A DNA stretch of 64,000 nt from Hydractinia symbiolongicarpus (lineage: Eukaryota > Cnidaria > Hydrozoa > Anthoathecata > Hydractiniidae): positions 62,001-126,000 of the forward strand of contig NC_079885.1 of assembly GCF_029227915.1 (NCBI RefSeq), read 5' to 3'. The translations under genes were made by a program, and so were the position numbers. The notes beneath the pieces were generated by a model. It saw nothing but the letters and a program-made list of their open reading frames with translations, had not been told where the DNA came from and searched no databases. This document shows positions 1 through 11,567 of this stretch, piece after piece (position 1 is the first letter of the stretch; each line of letters begins with the position of its first letter).

Positions 1-1421
1 AAGTTGAATCGCCGGCAAACGAAAACCCGCGATTTCCCGTAAATCCCGGACTCGGCCCGTATAGTCAAAAGTATACAAAGAAAGTACCCAGGGAGTAAAC
101 TCATTTCCAGAACGATTTTTTAAATTATTTTTTCACCACTAAAACGCATAAGACTTGTAGTTTTTAAAAATGTTTTCATTTTTGATGAGACGCTGAATAA
201 AAGAAGTTTAATCGCCGGCAAACAAAAACCCGCGATTTACCGTAAATCCCGGGCTTGGCCCGTATAGTCAAAAGTATACAAAGAAAGTACCCAGGGAGTA
301 AGCTCATTTCCCGAACGATTTTTTAAATTACTTTTTCACCACTAAAACGCATGAGACTTGTAGTTTTTAAAAATGTTTTCATTTTTGATGAGACGCTGAA
401 TAAAAGAAGTTTAATCGCCGGCAAACGAAAACCCGCGATTTCCCGTAAATCCCGGACTCGGCCCGTATAGTTAAAAGTATACAAGGAAAGTACTCAGTGA
501 GTAAACTCATTTCCCGAACGAATTTTTAAATTATTTTTTCACCACTAAAACGCATGAGACTTGTAGGTTTTAAAAATGTTTTCATTTTTGATGAGACGCT
601 GAATGAAAGAAGTTTAATCGCCGGCAAACGAAAACCTGCGATTTCCCGTAAATCCTGGACTCGGCCCGTATAGTCAAAAGTATACAAAGAAAGTACCTAG
701 GGAGTAAACTCATTTCCCAAACGATTTTTTAAATTATTATTTCACCACTAAAGCCCATGAGACTTGTAGTTTTTAAAAATGTTTTCATTTTTGATGAGAC
801 GCTGAATAAAAGAAGTTTAATCGCCGGCAAACGAAAACCCGCGATTTCCCGTAAATCCCGGACTCGGCCCGTATAGTTAAAAGTATACAAAGAAAGTACC
901 CAGGGAGTAAACTCATTTCCCAAACGATTTTTTAAATTATTATTTCACCACTAAAGCCCATGAGACTTGTAGTTTTTAAAAATGTTTTCATTTTTGATGA
1001 GACGCTGAATAAAAGAAGTTTAATCGCCGGCAAACGAAAACCCGCGATTTCCCGTAAATCCCGGACTCGGCCCGTATAGTTAAAAGTATACAAGGAAAGT
1101 ACTCAGTGAGTAAACTCATTTCCCGAACGAATTTTTAAATTATTTTTTCACCACTAAAACGCATGAGACTTGTAGTTTTTAAAAATGTTTTCATTTTTGA
1201 TGAGACGCTGAATGAAAGAAGTTTAATCGCCGGCAAACGAAAACCTGCGATTTCCCGTAAATCCTGGACTCGGCCCGTATAGTCAAAAGTATACAAAGAA
1301 AGTACACAGGGAGTAAACTCATTTCCCAAACGATTTTTTAAATTATTATTTCACCACTAAAGCCCATGAGACTTGTAGTTTTTAAAAATGTTTTCATTTT
1401 TGATGAGACGCTGAATAAAAG
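1..1421 (+). repeat. Leading segment: A, B, then C alternating with D/C hybrid monomers
   Basis: The segment holds an A unit (1-203, with an unusual AAGTTGAATC start), a B unit (204-406), then D/C hybrids alternating with C units. Monomers at 407 and 1016 share the private TACTCAGTGAG variant (positions 491 and 1100, 609 bp apart). The unit at 813 carries D-like GTTAAAAG on the left and C-like CCCAAACG with AAAGCCC on the right. The pattern is a trimer followed by a partial second copy. Confidence 0.8.
204..406 (+). repeat. Reference monomer (203 bp, class B) showing unit anatomy
   Basis: One complete unit, starting at AAGTTTAATCGCCGGC and ending at GCTGAATAAAAG. In a typical unit the left ~110 bp hold most of the GC (about 47%) and most of about 13 CpGs; the right ~93 bp are about 26% GC with T runs, a TTTTTAAAAA palindrome (TTTTCAAAAA in classes D, E, F) and a 7-bp direct repeat ATGAGAC present twice 37 bp apart. 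GCCGGC and GTATAC palindromes lie in the left half. The unit length is close to a nucleosome repeat length, which is compatible with one nucleosome per monomer but does not show it. Confidence 0.9.
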
Positions 1422-3045
1422 AAGTTTAATCGCCGGCAAACGAAAACCCGCGATTTCCCGTAAATGCCGGACTCGGCCCGTATAGTTAAAAGTATACAAG
1501 GAAAGTACCCAGTGAGTAAACTCATTTCCCGAACGAATTTTTAAATTATTTTTTCACCACTAAAACGTATGAGACTTGTAGTTTTCAAAAATGTTTTCAT
1601 TTTTGATGAGACGCTGAATAAAAGAAGTTTAATCGCCGGCAAACGGAAACCTGCGATTTCCCGTAAATCCCGGACTCGGCCCGTATAGTCAAAAGTATAC
1701 AAAGAAAGTACCCAGGGTGTAAACTCATTTCCCGAACGATATTTTAAATTATTTTTTCACCACTAAAACGCATGAGACTTGTAGTTTTCAAAAATGTTTT
1801 CATTTTTGATGAGACGCTGAATAAAAGAAGTTTAATCGCCGGCAAACGAAAACCTGTGATTTCCCGTAAATCCCGTACTCGGCCCGTATAGTCAAAAGTA
1901 TACAAAGAAAGTATCCAGGGTGTAAACTCATTTCCCGAACGATTTTTTAAATTATTATTTCACCACTAAAACGCATGAGACTTGTAGTTTTCAAAAATGT
2001 TTTCATTTTTGATGAGACGCTGAATAAAAGAAGTTTAATCGCCGGCAAACGAAAACCCGCCATTTCCCGTAAACCCCAGACTCGGCCCGCATAGTCAAAA
2101 GTATACAAAGAAAGTCCCCAGGGAGTAAACTCATTTCCCGAACGATTTTTTAAATTATTTTTTCAGCACTAAAACGCATGAGACTTGTAGTTTTCAAGAA
2201 TGTTTTCATTTTTGATGAGACGCTGAATAAAAGAAGTTTAATCGCCGGCAAACGAAAACCCGCGATTTCCCGTAAATGCCGGACTCGGCCCGTATAGTTA
2301 AAAGTATACAAGGAAAGTACCCAGTGAGTAAACTCATTTCCCGAACGAATTTTTAAATTATTTTTTCACCACTAAAACGTATGAGACTTGTAGTTTTCAA
2401 AAATGTTTTCATTTTTGATGAGACGCTGAATAAAAGAAGTTTAATCGCCGGCAAACGGAAACCTGCGATTTCCCGTAAATCCCGGACTCGGCCCGTATAG
2501 TCAAAAGTATACAAAGAAAGTACCCAGGGTGTAAACTCATTTCCCGAACGATATTTTAAATTATTTTTTCACCACTAAAACGCATGAGACTTGTAGTTTT
2601 CAAAAATGTTTTCATTTTTGATGAGACGCTGAATAAAAGAAGTTTAATCGCCGGCAAACGAAAACCTGTGATTTCCCGTAAATCCCGTACTCGGCCCGTA
2701 TAGTCAAAAGTATACAAAGAAAGTATCCAGGGTGTAAACTCATTTCCCGAACGATTTTTTAAATTATTATTTCACCACTAAAACGCATGAGACTTGTAGT
2801 TTTCAAAAATGTTTTCATTTTTGATGAGACGCTGAATAAAAGAAGTTTAATCGCCGGCAAACGAAAACCCGCCATTTCCCGTAAACCCCAGACTCGGCCC
2901 GCATAGTCAAAAGTATACAAAGAAAGTCCCCAGGGAGTAAACTCATTTCCCGAACGATTTTTTAAATTATTTTTTCAGCACTAAAACGCATGAGACTTGT
3001 AGTTTTCAAGAATGTTTTCATTTTTGATGAGACGCTGAATAAAAG
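1422..3045 (+). repeat. Tetramer higher-order repeat D-E-F-G, two copies of 812 bp
   Basis: Copies run 1422-2233 and 2234-3045. The private TAAATGCCGG variant in D recurs at 1461 and 2273, exactly 812 bp (4 x 203) apart, and the E (ACGATATTTT), F (GTATCCAGG) and G (CCCGCATAG, TTTTCAGCAC) monomers follow in the same order. The copies part at the downstream edge: the first is followed by AAAAGAAG, the second by AAAAGCAG. This is a recent tandem duplication of four monomers. Confidence 0.88.
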
Positions 3046-3744
3046 CAGTTTAATCGCCGGCAAACGAAAACCTGCGATTTCCCGTAAATCCCGGACTCGG
3101 CCCGTATAGTCAAAAGTATACAAAGAAAGTACCCAGGGAGTAAACTCATTTCCCAAACGATTTTTTAAATTATTATTTCACCACTAAAGCCCATGAGACT
3201 TGTAGTTTTTAAAAATGTTTTCATTTTTGATGAGACGCTGAATAAAAGAAGTTTAATCGCCGGCAAACGAAAACCCGCGATTTCCCGTAAATCCCGGACT
3301 CGGCCCGTATAGTCAAAAGTATACAAAGAAAGTACCCAGGGAGTAAACTCATTTCCAGAACGATTTTTTAAATTATTTTTTCACCACTAAAACGCATAAG
3401 ACTTGTAGTTTTTAAAAATGTTTTCATTTTTGATGAGACGCTGAATAAAAGAAGTTTAATCGCCGGCAAACGAAAACCCGCGATTTCCCGTAAATCCCGG
3501 GCTTGGCCCGTATAGTCAAAAGTATACAAAGAAAGTACCCAGGGAGTAAGCTCATTTCCCGAACGATTTTTTAAATTACTTTTTCACCACTAAAACGCAT
3601 GAGACTTGTAGTTTTTAAAAATGTTTTCATTTTTGATGAGACGCTGAATAAAAGAAGTTTAATCGCCGGCAAACGAAAACCTGCGATTTCCCGTAAATCC
3701 CGGACTCGGCCCGTATAGTCAAAAGTATACAAAGAAAGTACCCA

Positions 3745-6700
3745 GGGTTTAAACTCATTTCCCGAACGATTTTTTAAATTATTTTTTCACCACTAAAAAG
3801 CATGAGACTTGTAGTTTTCAAAAATGTTTTCATTTTTGATGAGACGGTGAATAAAAGAAGTTTAATCGCCGGCAAACGAAAACCTGTGATTTCCCGTAAA
3901 TCCCGTACTCGGCCCGTATAGTCAAAAGTATAATAAGAAAGTACCCAGGGTGTAAACTCATTTCCCGAACGATTTTTTAAATTATTATTTCACCACTAAA
4001 GCCCATGAGACTTGTAGTTTTTAAAAATGTTTTCATTTTTGATGAGACGCTGAATAAAAGAAGTTAAATCGCCGGCAAACGAAAACCCGCCATTTCCCGT
4101 AAACCCTGGACTCAGCCCGTATAATAAAAAGCATACAAAGAAAGTACCCAGGGAGTAAACTCATTTCCCGAACGATTTTTTAAATTATTTTTTCACCACT
4201 AAAACGCATGACACTTGTAGTTTTCAAAAATGTTTTCATTTTTGATGAGACGCTGAATAAAAGAAGTTAAATCGCCGGCAAACGAAAACCCGCCATTTCC
4301 CGTAAACCCTGGACTCAGCCCGTATAATAAAAAGCATACAAAGAAAGTACCCAGGGAGTAAACTCATTTCCCGAACGATTTTTTAAATTATTTTTTCACC
4401 ACTAAAACGCATGACACTTGTAGTTTTCAAAAATGTTTTCATTTTTGATGAGACGCTGAATAAAAGAAGTTTAATCGCCGGCAAACAAAAACCCGCCATT
4501 TCCCGTAAACCCCAGACTCGGCCCGCATAGTCAAAAGTATACAAAGAAAGTACCCAGGGAGTAAGCTCATTTCCCGAACGATTTTTTAAATTACTTTTTC
4601 ACCACTAAAACGCATGAGACTTGTAGTTTTTAAAAATGTTTTCATTTTTGATGAGACGCTGAATAAAAGAAGTTTAATCGCCGGCAAACGAAAACCTGCG
4701 ATTTCCCGTAAATCCCGGACTCGGCCCGTATAGTCAAAAGTATACAAAGAAAGTACCCAGGGTGTAAACTCATTTCCCGAACGATTTTTTAAATTATTAT
4801 TTCACCACTAAAACGCATGACACTTGTAGTTTTCAAAAATGTTTTCATTTTTGATGAGACGCTGAATAAAAGAAGTTTAATCGCCGGCAAACAAAAACCC
4901 GCCATTTCCCGTAAACCCCAGACTCGGCCCGCATAGTCAAAAGTATACAAAGAAAGTCCCCAGGGAGTAAACTCATTTCCCGAACGATTTTTTAAATTAT
5001 TTTTTCAGCACTAAAACGCATGAGACTTGTAGTTTTCAAGAATGTTTTCATTTTTGATGAGACGCTGAATAAAAGCAGTTTAATCGCCGGCAAACGAAAA
5101 CCTGCGATTTCCCGTAAATCCCGGACTCGGCCCGTATAGTCAAAAGTATACAAAGAAAGTACCCAGGGAGTAAACTCATTTCCAGAACGATTTTTTAAAT
5201 TATTTTTTCACCACTAAAACGCATAAGACTTGTAGTTTTTAAAAATGTTTTCATTTTTGATGAGACGCTGAATAAAAGAAGTTTAATCGCCGGCAAACGA
5301 AAACCCGCGATTTCCCGTAAATCCCGGGATTGGCCGTATAGTCAAAAGTATACAAAGAAAGTACCCAGGGAGTAAACTCATTTCCCGAACGATTTTTTAA
5401 ATTACTTTTTCACCACTAAAACGCATGAGACTTGTAGTTTTTAAAAATGTTTTCATTTTTGATGAGACACTGAATGAAAGAAGTTTAATCGCCGGCAAAC
5501 GAAAACCTGCGATTTCCCGTAAATCCTGGACTCGGCCCGTATAGTCAAAAGTATACAAAGAAAGTACCCAGGAAGTAAACTCATTTCCCAAACGATTTTT
5601 TAAATTATTATTTCACCACTAAAGCCCATGAGACTTGTAGTTTTTAAAAATGTTTTCATTTTTGATGAGACGCTGAATAAAAGAAATTTAATCGCCGGCA
5701 AACGAAAACCCGCGATTTCCCGTAAATCCCGGACTCGGCCCGTATAGTTAAAAGTATACAAGGAAAGTACCCAGTGAGTAAACTCATTTCCCGAACGAAT
5801 TTTTAAATTATTTTTTCACCACTAAAACGTATGAGACTTGTAGTTTTCAAAAATGTTTTCATTTTGGATGAGACGCTGAATAAAAGAAGTTTAATCGCCG
5901 GCAAACGGAAACCTGCGATTTCCCGTAAATCCCCGACTCGGCCCGTATAGTCAAAAGTATACAAAGAAAGTACCCAGGGTGTAAACTCATTTCCCGAACG
6001 ATTTTTTAAATTATTTTTTCACCACTAAAACGCATGAGACTTGTAGTTTTCAAAAATGTTTTCATTTTTGATGAGACGCTGAATAAAAGAAATTTAATCG
6101 CCGGCAAACGAAAACCCGCGATTTCCCGTAAATCCCGGACTCGGCCCGTATAGTTAAAAGTATACAAGGAAAGTACCCAGTGAGTAAACTCATTTCTCGA
6201 ACGAATTTTTAAATTATTTTTTCACCACTAAAACGTATGAGACTTGTAGTTTTCAAAAATGTTTTCATTTTGGATGAGACGCTGAATAAAAGAAGTTTAA
6301 TCGCCGGCAAACGGAAACCTGCGATTTCCCGTAAATCCCCGACTCGGCCCGTATAGTCAAAAGTATACAAAGAAAGTACCCAGGGTTTAAACTCATTTCC
6401 CGAACGATTTTTTAAATTATTTTTTCACCACTAAAAAGCATGAGACTTGTAGTTTTCAAAAATGTTTTCATTTTTGATGAGACGGTGAATAAAAGAAGTT
6501 TAATCGCCGGCAAACGAAAACCTGTGATTTCCCGTAAATCCCGTACTCGGCCCGTATAGTCAAAAGTATAATAAGAAAGTACCCAGGGTGTAAACTCATT
6601 TCCCGAACGATTTTTTAAATTATTATTTCACCACTAAAGCCCATGAGACTTGTAGTTTTTAAAAATGTTTTCATTTTTGATGAGACGCTGAATAAAAGAA

Positions 6701-9020
6701 GTTAAATCGCCGGCAAACGAAAACCCGCCATTTCCCGTAAACCCTGGACTCAGCCCGTATAATAAAAAGCATACAAAGAAAGTACCCAGGGAGTAAACTC
6801 ATTTCCCGAACGATTTTTTAAATTATTTTTTCACCACTAAAACGCATGACACTTGTAGTTTTCAAAAATGTTTTCATTTTTGATGAGACGCTGAATAAAA
6901 GAAGTTAAATCGCCGGCAAACGAAAACCCGCCATTTCCCGTAAACCCTGGACTCAGCCCGTATAATAAAAAGCATACAAAGAAAGTACCCAGGGAGTAAA
7001 CTCATTTCCCGAACGATTTTTTAAATTATTTTTTCACCACTAAAACGCATGACACTTGTAGTTTTCAAAAATGTTTTCATTTTTGATGAGACGCTGAATA
7101 AAAGAAGTTTAATCGCCGGCAAACAAAAACCCGCCATTTCCCGTAAACCCCAGACTCGGCCCGCATAGTCAAAAGTATACAAAGAAAGTACCCAGGGAGT
7201 AAGCTCATTTCCCGAACGATTTTTTAAATTACTTTTTCACCACTAAAACGCATGAGACTTGTAGTTTTTAAAAATGTTTTCATTTTTGATGAGACGCTGA
7301 ATAAAAGAAGTTTAATCGCCGGCAAACGAAAACCTGCGATTTCCCGTAAATCCCGGACTCGGCCCGTATAGTCAAAAGTATACAAAGAAAGTACCCAGGG
7401 TGTAAACTCATTTCCCGAACGATTTTTTAAATTATTATTTCACCACTAAAACGCATGACACTTGTAGTTTTCAAAAATGTTTTCATTTTTGATGAGACGC
7501 TGAATAAAAGAAGTTTAATCGCCGGCAAACAAAAACCCGCCATTTCCCGTAAACCCCAGACTCGGCCCGCATAGTCAAAAGTATACAAAGAAAGTCCCCA
7601 GGGAGTAAACTCATTTCCCGAACGATTTTTTAAATTATTTTTTCAGCACTAAAACGCATGAGACTTGTAGTTTTCAAGAATGTTTTCATTTTTGATGAGA
7701 CGCTGAATAAAAGCAGTTTAATCGCCGGCAAACGAAAACCTGCGATTTCCCGTAAATCCCGGACTCGGCCCGTATAGTCAAAAGTATACAAAGAAAGTAC
7801 CCAGGGAGTAAACTCATTTCCAGAACGATTTTTTAAATTATTTTTTCACCACTAAAACGCATAAGACTTGTAGTTTTTAAAAATGTTTTCATTTTTGATG
7901 AGACGCTGAATAAAAGAAGTTTAATCGCCGGCAAACGAAAACCCGCGATTTCCCGTAAATCCCGGGATTGGCCGTATAGTCAAAAGTATACAAAGAAAGT
8001 ACCCAGGGAGTAAACTCATTTCCCGAACGATTTTTTAAATTACTTTTTCACCACTAAAACGCATGAGACTTGTAGTTTTTAAAAATGTTTTCATTTTTGA
8101 TGAGACACTGAATGAAAGAAGTTTAATCGCCGGCAAACGAAAACCTGCGATTTCCCGTAAATCCTGGACTCGGCCCGTATAGTCAAAAGTATACAAAGAA
8201 AGTACCCAGGAAGTAAACTCATTTCCCAAACGATTTTTTAAATTATTATTTCACCACTAAAGCCCATGAGACTTGTAGTTTTTAAAAATGTTTTCATTTT
8301 TGATGAGACGCTGAATAAAAGAAATTTAATCGCCGGCAAACGAAAACCCGCGATTTCCCGTAAATCCCGGACTCGGCCCGTATAGTTAAAAGTATACAAG
8401 GAAAGTACCCAGTGAGTAAACTCATTTCCCGAACGAATTTTTAAATTATTTTTTCACCACTAAAACGTATGAGACTTGTAGTTTTCAAAAATGTTTTCAT
8501 TTTGGATGAGACGCTGAATAAAAGAAGTTTAATCGCCGGCAAACGGAAACCTGCGATTTCCCGTAAATCCCCGACTCGGCCCGTATAGTCAAAAGTATAC
8601 AAAGAAAGTACCCAGGGTGTAAACTCATTTCCCGAACGATTTTTTAAATTATTTTTTCACCACTAAAACGCATGAGACTTGTAGTTTTCAAAAATGTTTT
8701 CATTTTTGATGAGACGCTGAATAAAAGAAATTTAATCGCCGGCAAACGAAAACCCGCGATTTCCCGTAAATCCCGGACTCGGCCCGTATAGTTAAAAGTA
8801 TACAAGGAAAGTACCCAGTGAGTAAACTCATTTCTCGAACGAATTTTTAAATTATTTTTTCACCACTAAAACGTATGAGACTTGTAGTTTTCAAAAATGT
8901 TTTCATTTTGGATGAGACGCTGAATAAAAGAAGTTTAATCGCCGGCAAACGGAAACCTGCGATTTCCCGTAAATCCCCGACTCGGCCCGTATAGTCAAAA
9001 GTATACAAAGAAAGTACCCA
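3745..9020 (+). repeat. 13-monomer higher-order repeat, two copies of 2638 bp
   Basis: Copy 1 is about 3745-6382 and copy 2 about 6383-9020. Private variants recur at 2638-bp offset: GGGTTTAAAC, AAAAAGCATG, GACGGTGAAT, the two H monomers, CGGGATTGGCCG, GACACTGAATGAAAG, CAGGAAGTAAAC, ATTTTGGATGAG and TTTCTCGAAC. 2638 is 13 x 203 minus 1, explained by one 202-bp B' monomer. Order: E', F', H, H, G/B hybrid, E'/H hybrid, G, A, B', C, D, E, D. Homology stops at 9021, where GGGTGTAAAC replaces GGGTTTAAAC. Confidence 0.9.
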
Positions 9021-10147
9021 GGGTGTAAACTCATTTCCCGAACGATTTTTTAAATTATTATTTCACCACTAAAACGCATGAGACTTGTAGTTTTCAAAAA
9101 TGTTTTCATTTTTGATGAGACGCTGAATAAAAGAAGTTTAATCGCCGGCAAACGAAAACCCGCCATTTCCTGTAAACCCCAGACTCGGCCCGTATAGTCA
9201 ATGGTATACAAAGAAAGTACCCAGGGAGTAAACTCATTTCCAGAACGATTTTTTAAATTATTTTTTCACCACTAAAACGCATAAGACTTGTAGTTTTTAA
9301 AAATGTTTTCATTTTTGATGAGACGCTGAATAAAAGCAGTTTAATCGCCGGCAAACGAAAACCTGCGATTTCCCGTAAATCCCGGACTCGGCCCGTATAG
9401 TCAATAGTATACAAAGAAAGTACCCAGGGAGTAAACTCATTTCCAGAACGATTTTTTAAATTATTTTTTCACCACTAAAACGCATAAGACTTGTAGTTTT
9501 TAAAAATGTTTTCATTTTTGATGAGACGCTGAATAAAAGAAGTTTAATCGCCGGCAAACGAAAACCCGCGATTTCCCGTAAATCCCGGGCTTGGCCGTAT
9601 AGTCAAAAGTATACAAAGAAAGTACCCAGGGAGTAAACTCATTTCCCGAACGATTTTTTAAATTACTTTTTCACCACTAAAACGCATGAGACTTGTAGTT
9701 TTTAAAAATGTTTTCATTTTTGATGAGACGCTGAATGAAAGAAGTTTAATCGCCGGCAAACGAAAACCTGCGATTTCCCGTAAATCCTGGACTCGGCCCG
9801 TATAGTTAAAAGTATACAAAGAAAGTACCCAGGGAGTAAACTCATTTCCCAAACGATTTTTTAAATTATTATTTCACCACTAAAGCCCATGAGACTTGTA
9901 GTTTTTAAAAATGTTTTCATTTTTGATGAGACGCTGAATAAAAGAAGTTTAATCGCCGGCAAACGAAAACCTGCGATTTCCCGTAAATCCCGGACTCGGC
10001 CCGTATAGTCAAACGTATACAAGGAAAGTACCCAGGGTGTAAACTCATTTCCCAAACGATTTTTTAAATTATTTTTTCACCACTAAAACGCATGAGACTT
10101 GTAGTTTTCAAAAATGTTTTCATTTTTGATGAGACGCTGAATAAAAG
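9021..10147 (+). repeat. Monomers with A-type TCAATAG variants, plus B' and C
   Basis: After the 13-mer pair the array continues with a mixed monomer, G-like and A units carrying TCAATGGTATAC (about 9198) or TCAATAGTATAC (about 9402), then B' (GGGCTTGGCCG) and C. The TCAATAG marker appears next in the 10.1-11.4 kb trimers and in most pentamers after 52 kb. No non-satellite sequence is present. Confidence 0.75.
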
Positions 10148-11365
10148 AAGTTTAATCGCCGGCAAACGAAAACCTGTGATTTCCCGTAAATCCCGTACTC
10201 GGTCCGTATAGTCAAAAGTATACAAAGAAAGTATCCAGGGTGTAAACTCATTTCCCGAACGATTTTTTAAATTATTATTTCACCACTAAAACGCATGAGA
10301 CTTGTAGTTTTCAAAAATGTTTTCATTTTTGATGAGACGCTGAATAAAAGAAGTTTAATCGCCGGCAAACGAAAACCCGCCATTTCCTGTAAACCCCAGA
10401 CTCGGCCCGCATAGTCAAAAGTATACAAAGAATGTCCCCAGGGAGTAAACTCATTTCCCGAACGATTTTTTAAATTATTTTTTCAGCACTAAAACGCATG
10501 AGACTTGTAGTTTTCAAGAATGTTTTCATTTTTGATGAGACACTGAATAAAAGCAGTTTAATCGCCGGCAAACGAAAACCTGCGATTTCCCGTAAATCCC
10601 GGACTCGGCCCGTATAGTCAATAGTATACAAAGAAAGTACCCAGGGAGTAAACTCATTTCCAGAACGATTTTTTAAATTATTTTTTCACCACTAAAACGC
10701 ATGAGACTTGTAGTTTTCAAAACTGTTTTCATTTTTGATGAGACGCTGAATAAAAGAAGTTTAATCGCCGGCAAACGAAAACCTGTGATTTCCCGTAAAT
10801 CCCGTACTCGGTCCGTATAGTCAAAAGTATACAAAGAAAGTATCCAGGGTGTAAACTCATTTCCCGAACGATTTTTTAAATTATTATTTCACCACTAAAA
10901 TGCATGAGACTTGTAGTTTTTAGAAATGTTTTCATTTTTGATGAGACGCTGAATAAAAGAAGTTTAATCGCCGGCAAACGAAAACCCGCCATTTCCTGTA
11001 AACCCCAGACTCGGCCCGCATAGTCAAAAGTATACAAAGAAAGTCCCCAGGGAGTAAACTCATTTCCCGAACGATTTTTTAAATTATTTTTTCAGCACTA
11101 AAACGCATGAGACTTGTAGTTTTCAAGAATGTTTTCATTTTTGATGAGACGCTGAATAAAAGCAGTTTAATCGCCGGCAAACGAAAACCTGCGATTTCCC
11201 GTAAATCCCGGACTCGGCCCATATAGTCAATAGTATACAAAGAAAGTACCCAGGGAGTAAACTCATTTCCAGAACGATTTTTTAAATTATTTTTTCACCA
11301 CTAAAACGCATAAGACTTGTAGTTTTTAAAAAAGTTTTCATTTTTGATGAGACGCTGAATAAAAG
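10148..11365 (+). repeat. F-G-A trimer, two copies of 609 bp
   Basis: Copies run 10148-10756 and 10757-11365. The private ACTCGGTCCGTATAG variant recurs 609 bp apart (GGTCC at 10201 and 10810). Both copies carry TTTCCTGTAAAC in G and TCAATAGTATAC in A. The first A unit is itself hybrid, with CCAGAACG followed by CGCATGAG and TTTTCAAAA; the second has CATAAG and a private AAAAAAGTTTTC. Confidence 0.85.
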
Positions 11366-11567
11366 AAGTTTAATCGCCGGCAAACGAAAACCCACGATTT
11401 CCCGTAAATCCCGGGCTTGGCCGTATAGTCAAAAGTATACAAAGAAAGTACCCAGGGAGTAAACTCATTTCCCGAACGATTTTTTAAATTACTTTTTCAC
11501 CACTAAAACGCATGAGACTTGTAGTTTTTAAAAATGTTTTCATTTTTGATGAGACGCTGAATGAAAG
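11366..11567 (+). repeat. B' monomer linking the trimers to the 9-mer
   Basis: A single 202-bp monomer with CCGGGCTTGGCCG and TTACTTTTTC. It carries a private CCCACGATTT in place of CCCGCGATTT, a CpG-to-CpA change. It separates the F-G-A trimers from the following 9-mer unit. Confidence 0.8.

Noticed and set aside
204-406. CENP-B box
   Set aside because: The nearest stretch, minus-strand TTCGTTTGCCGGCG, shares only the TTCG start and lacks the spaced A and CGGG core of the 17-bp consensus. I found no other match in a typical monomer.
204-406. tRNA-like or RNA polymerase III B box (minus strand GGGCCGAGTCC, 9 of 11 matches to the B-box consensus)
   Set aside because: The central TT is CC, there is no upstream A box on that strand within a suitable distance, no tRNA cloverleaf can be drawn, and class B monomers break the match further.
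729-923. Recurrent ~64-codon minus-strand open frames (about 45 places across the window, e.g. 729-923, 9861-10055, 63405-63599) as a gene family
   Set aside because: They are the satellite read in one frame. Nearly all begin at TTG, created by the CCCAAACG variant read from the minus strand, not at ATG. The differences among copies are mostly amino-acid-changing and the frame is closed in most of the ~315 monomers. No promoter or conserved gene structure accompanies them.
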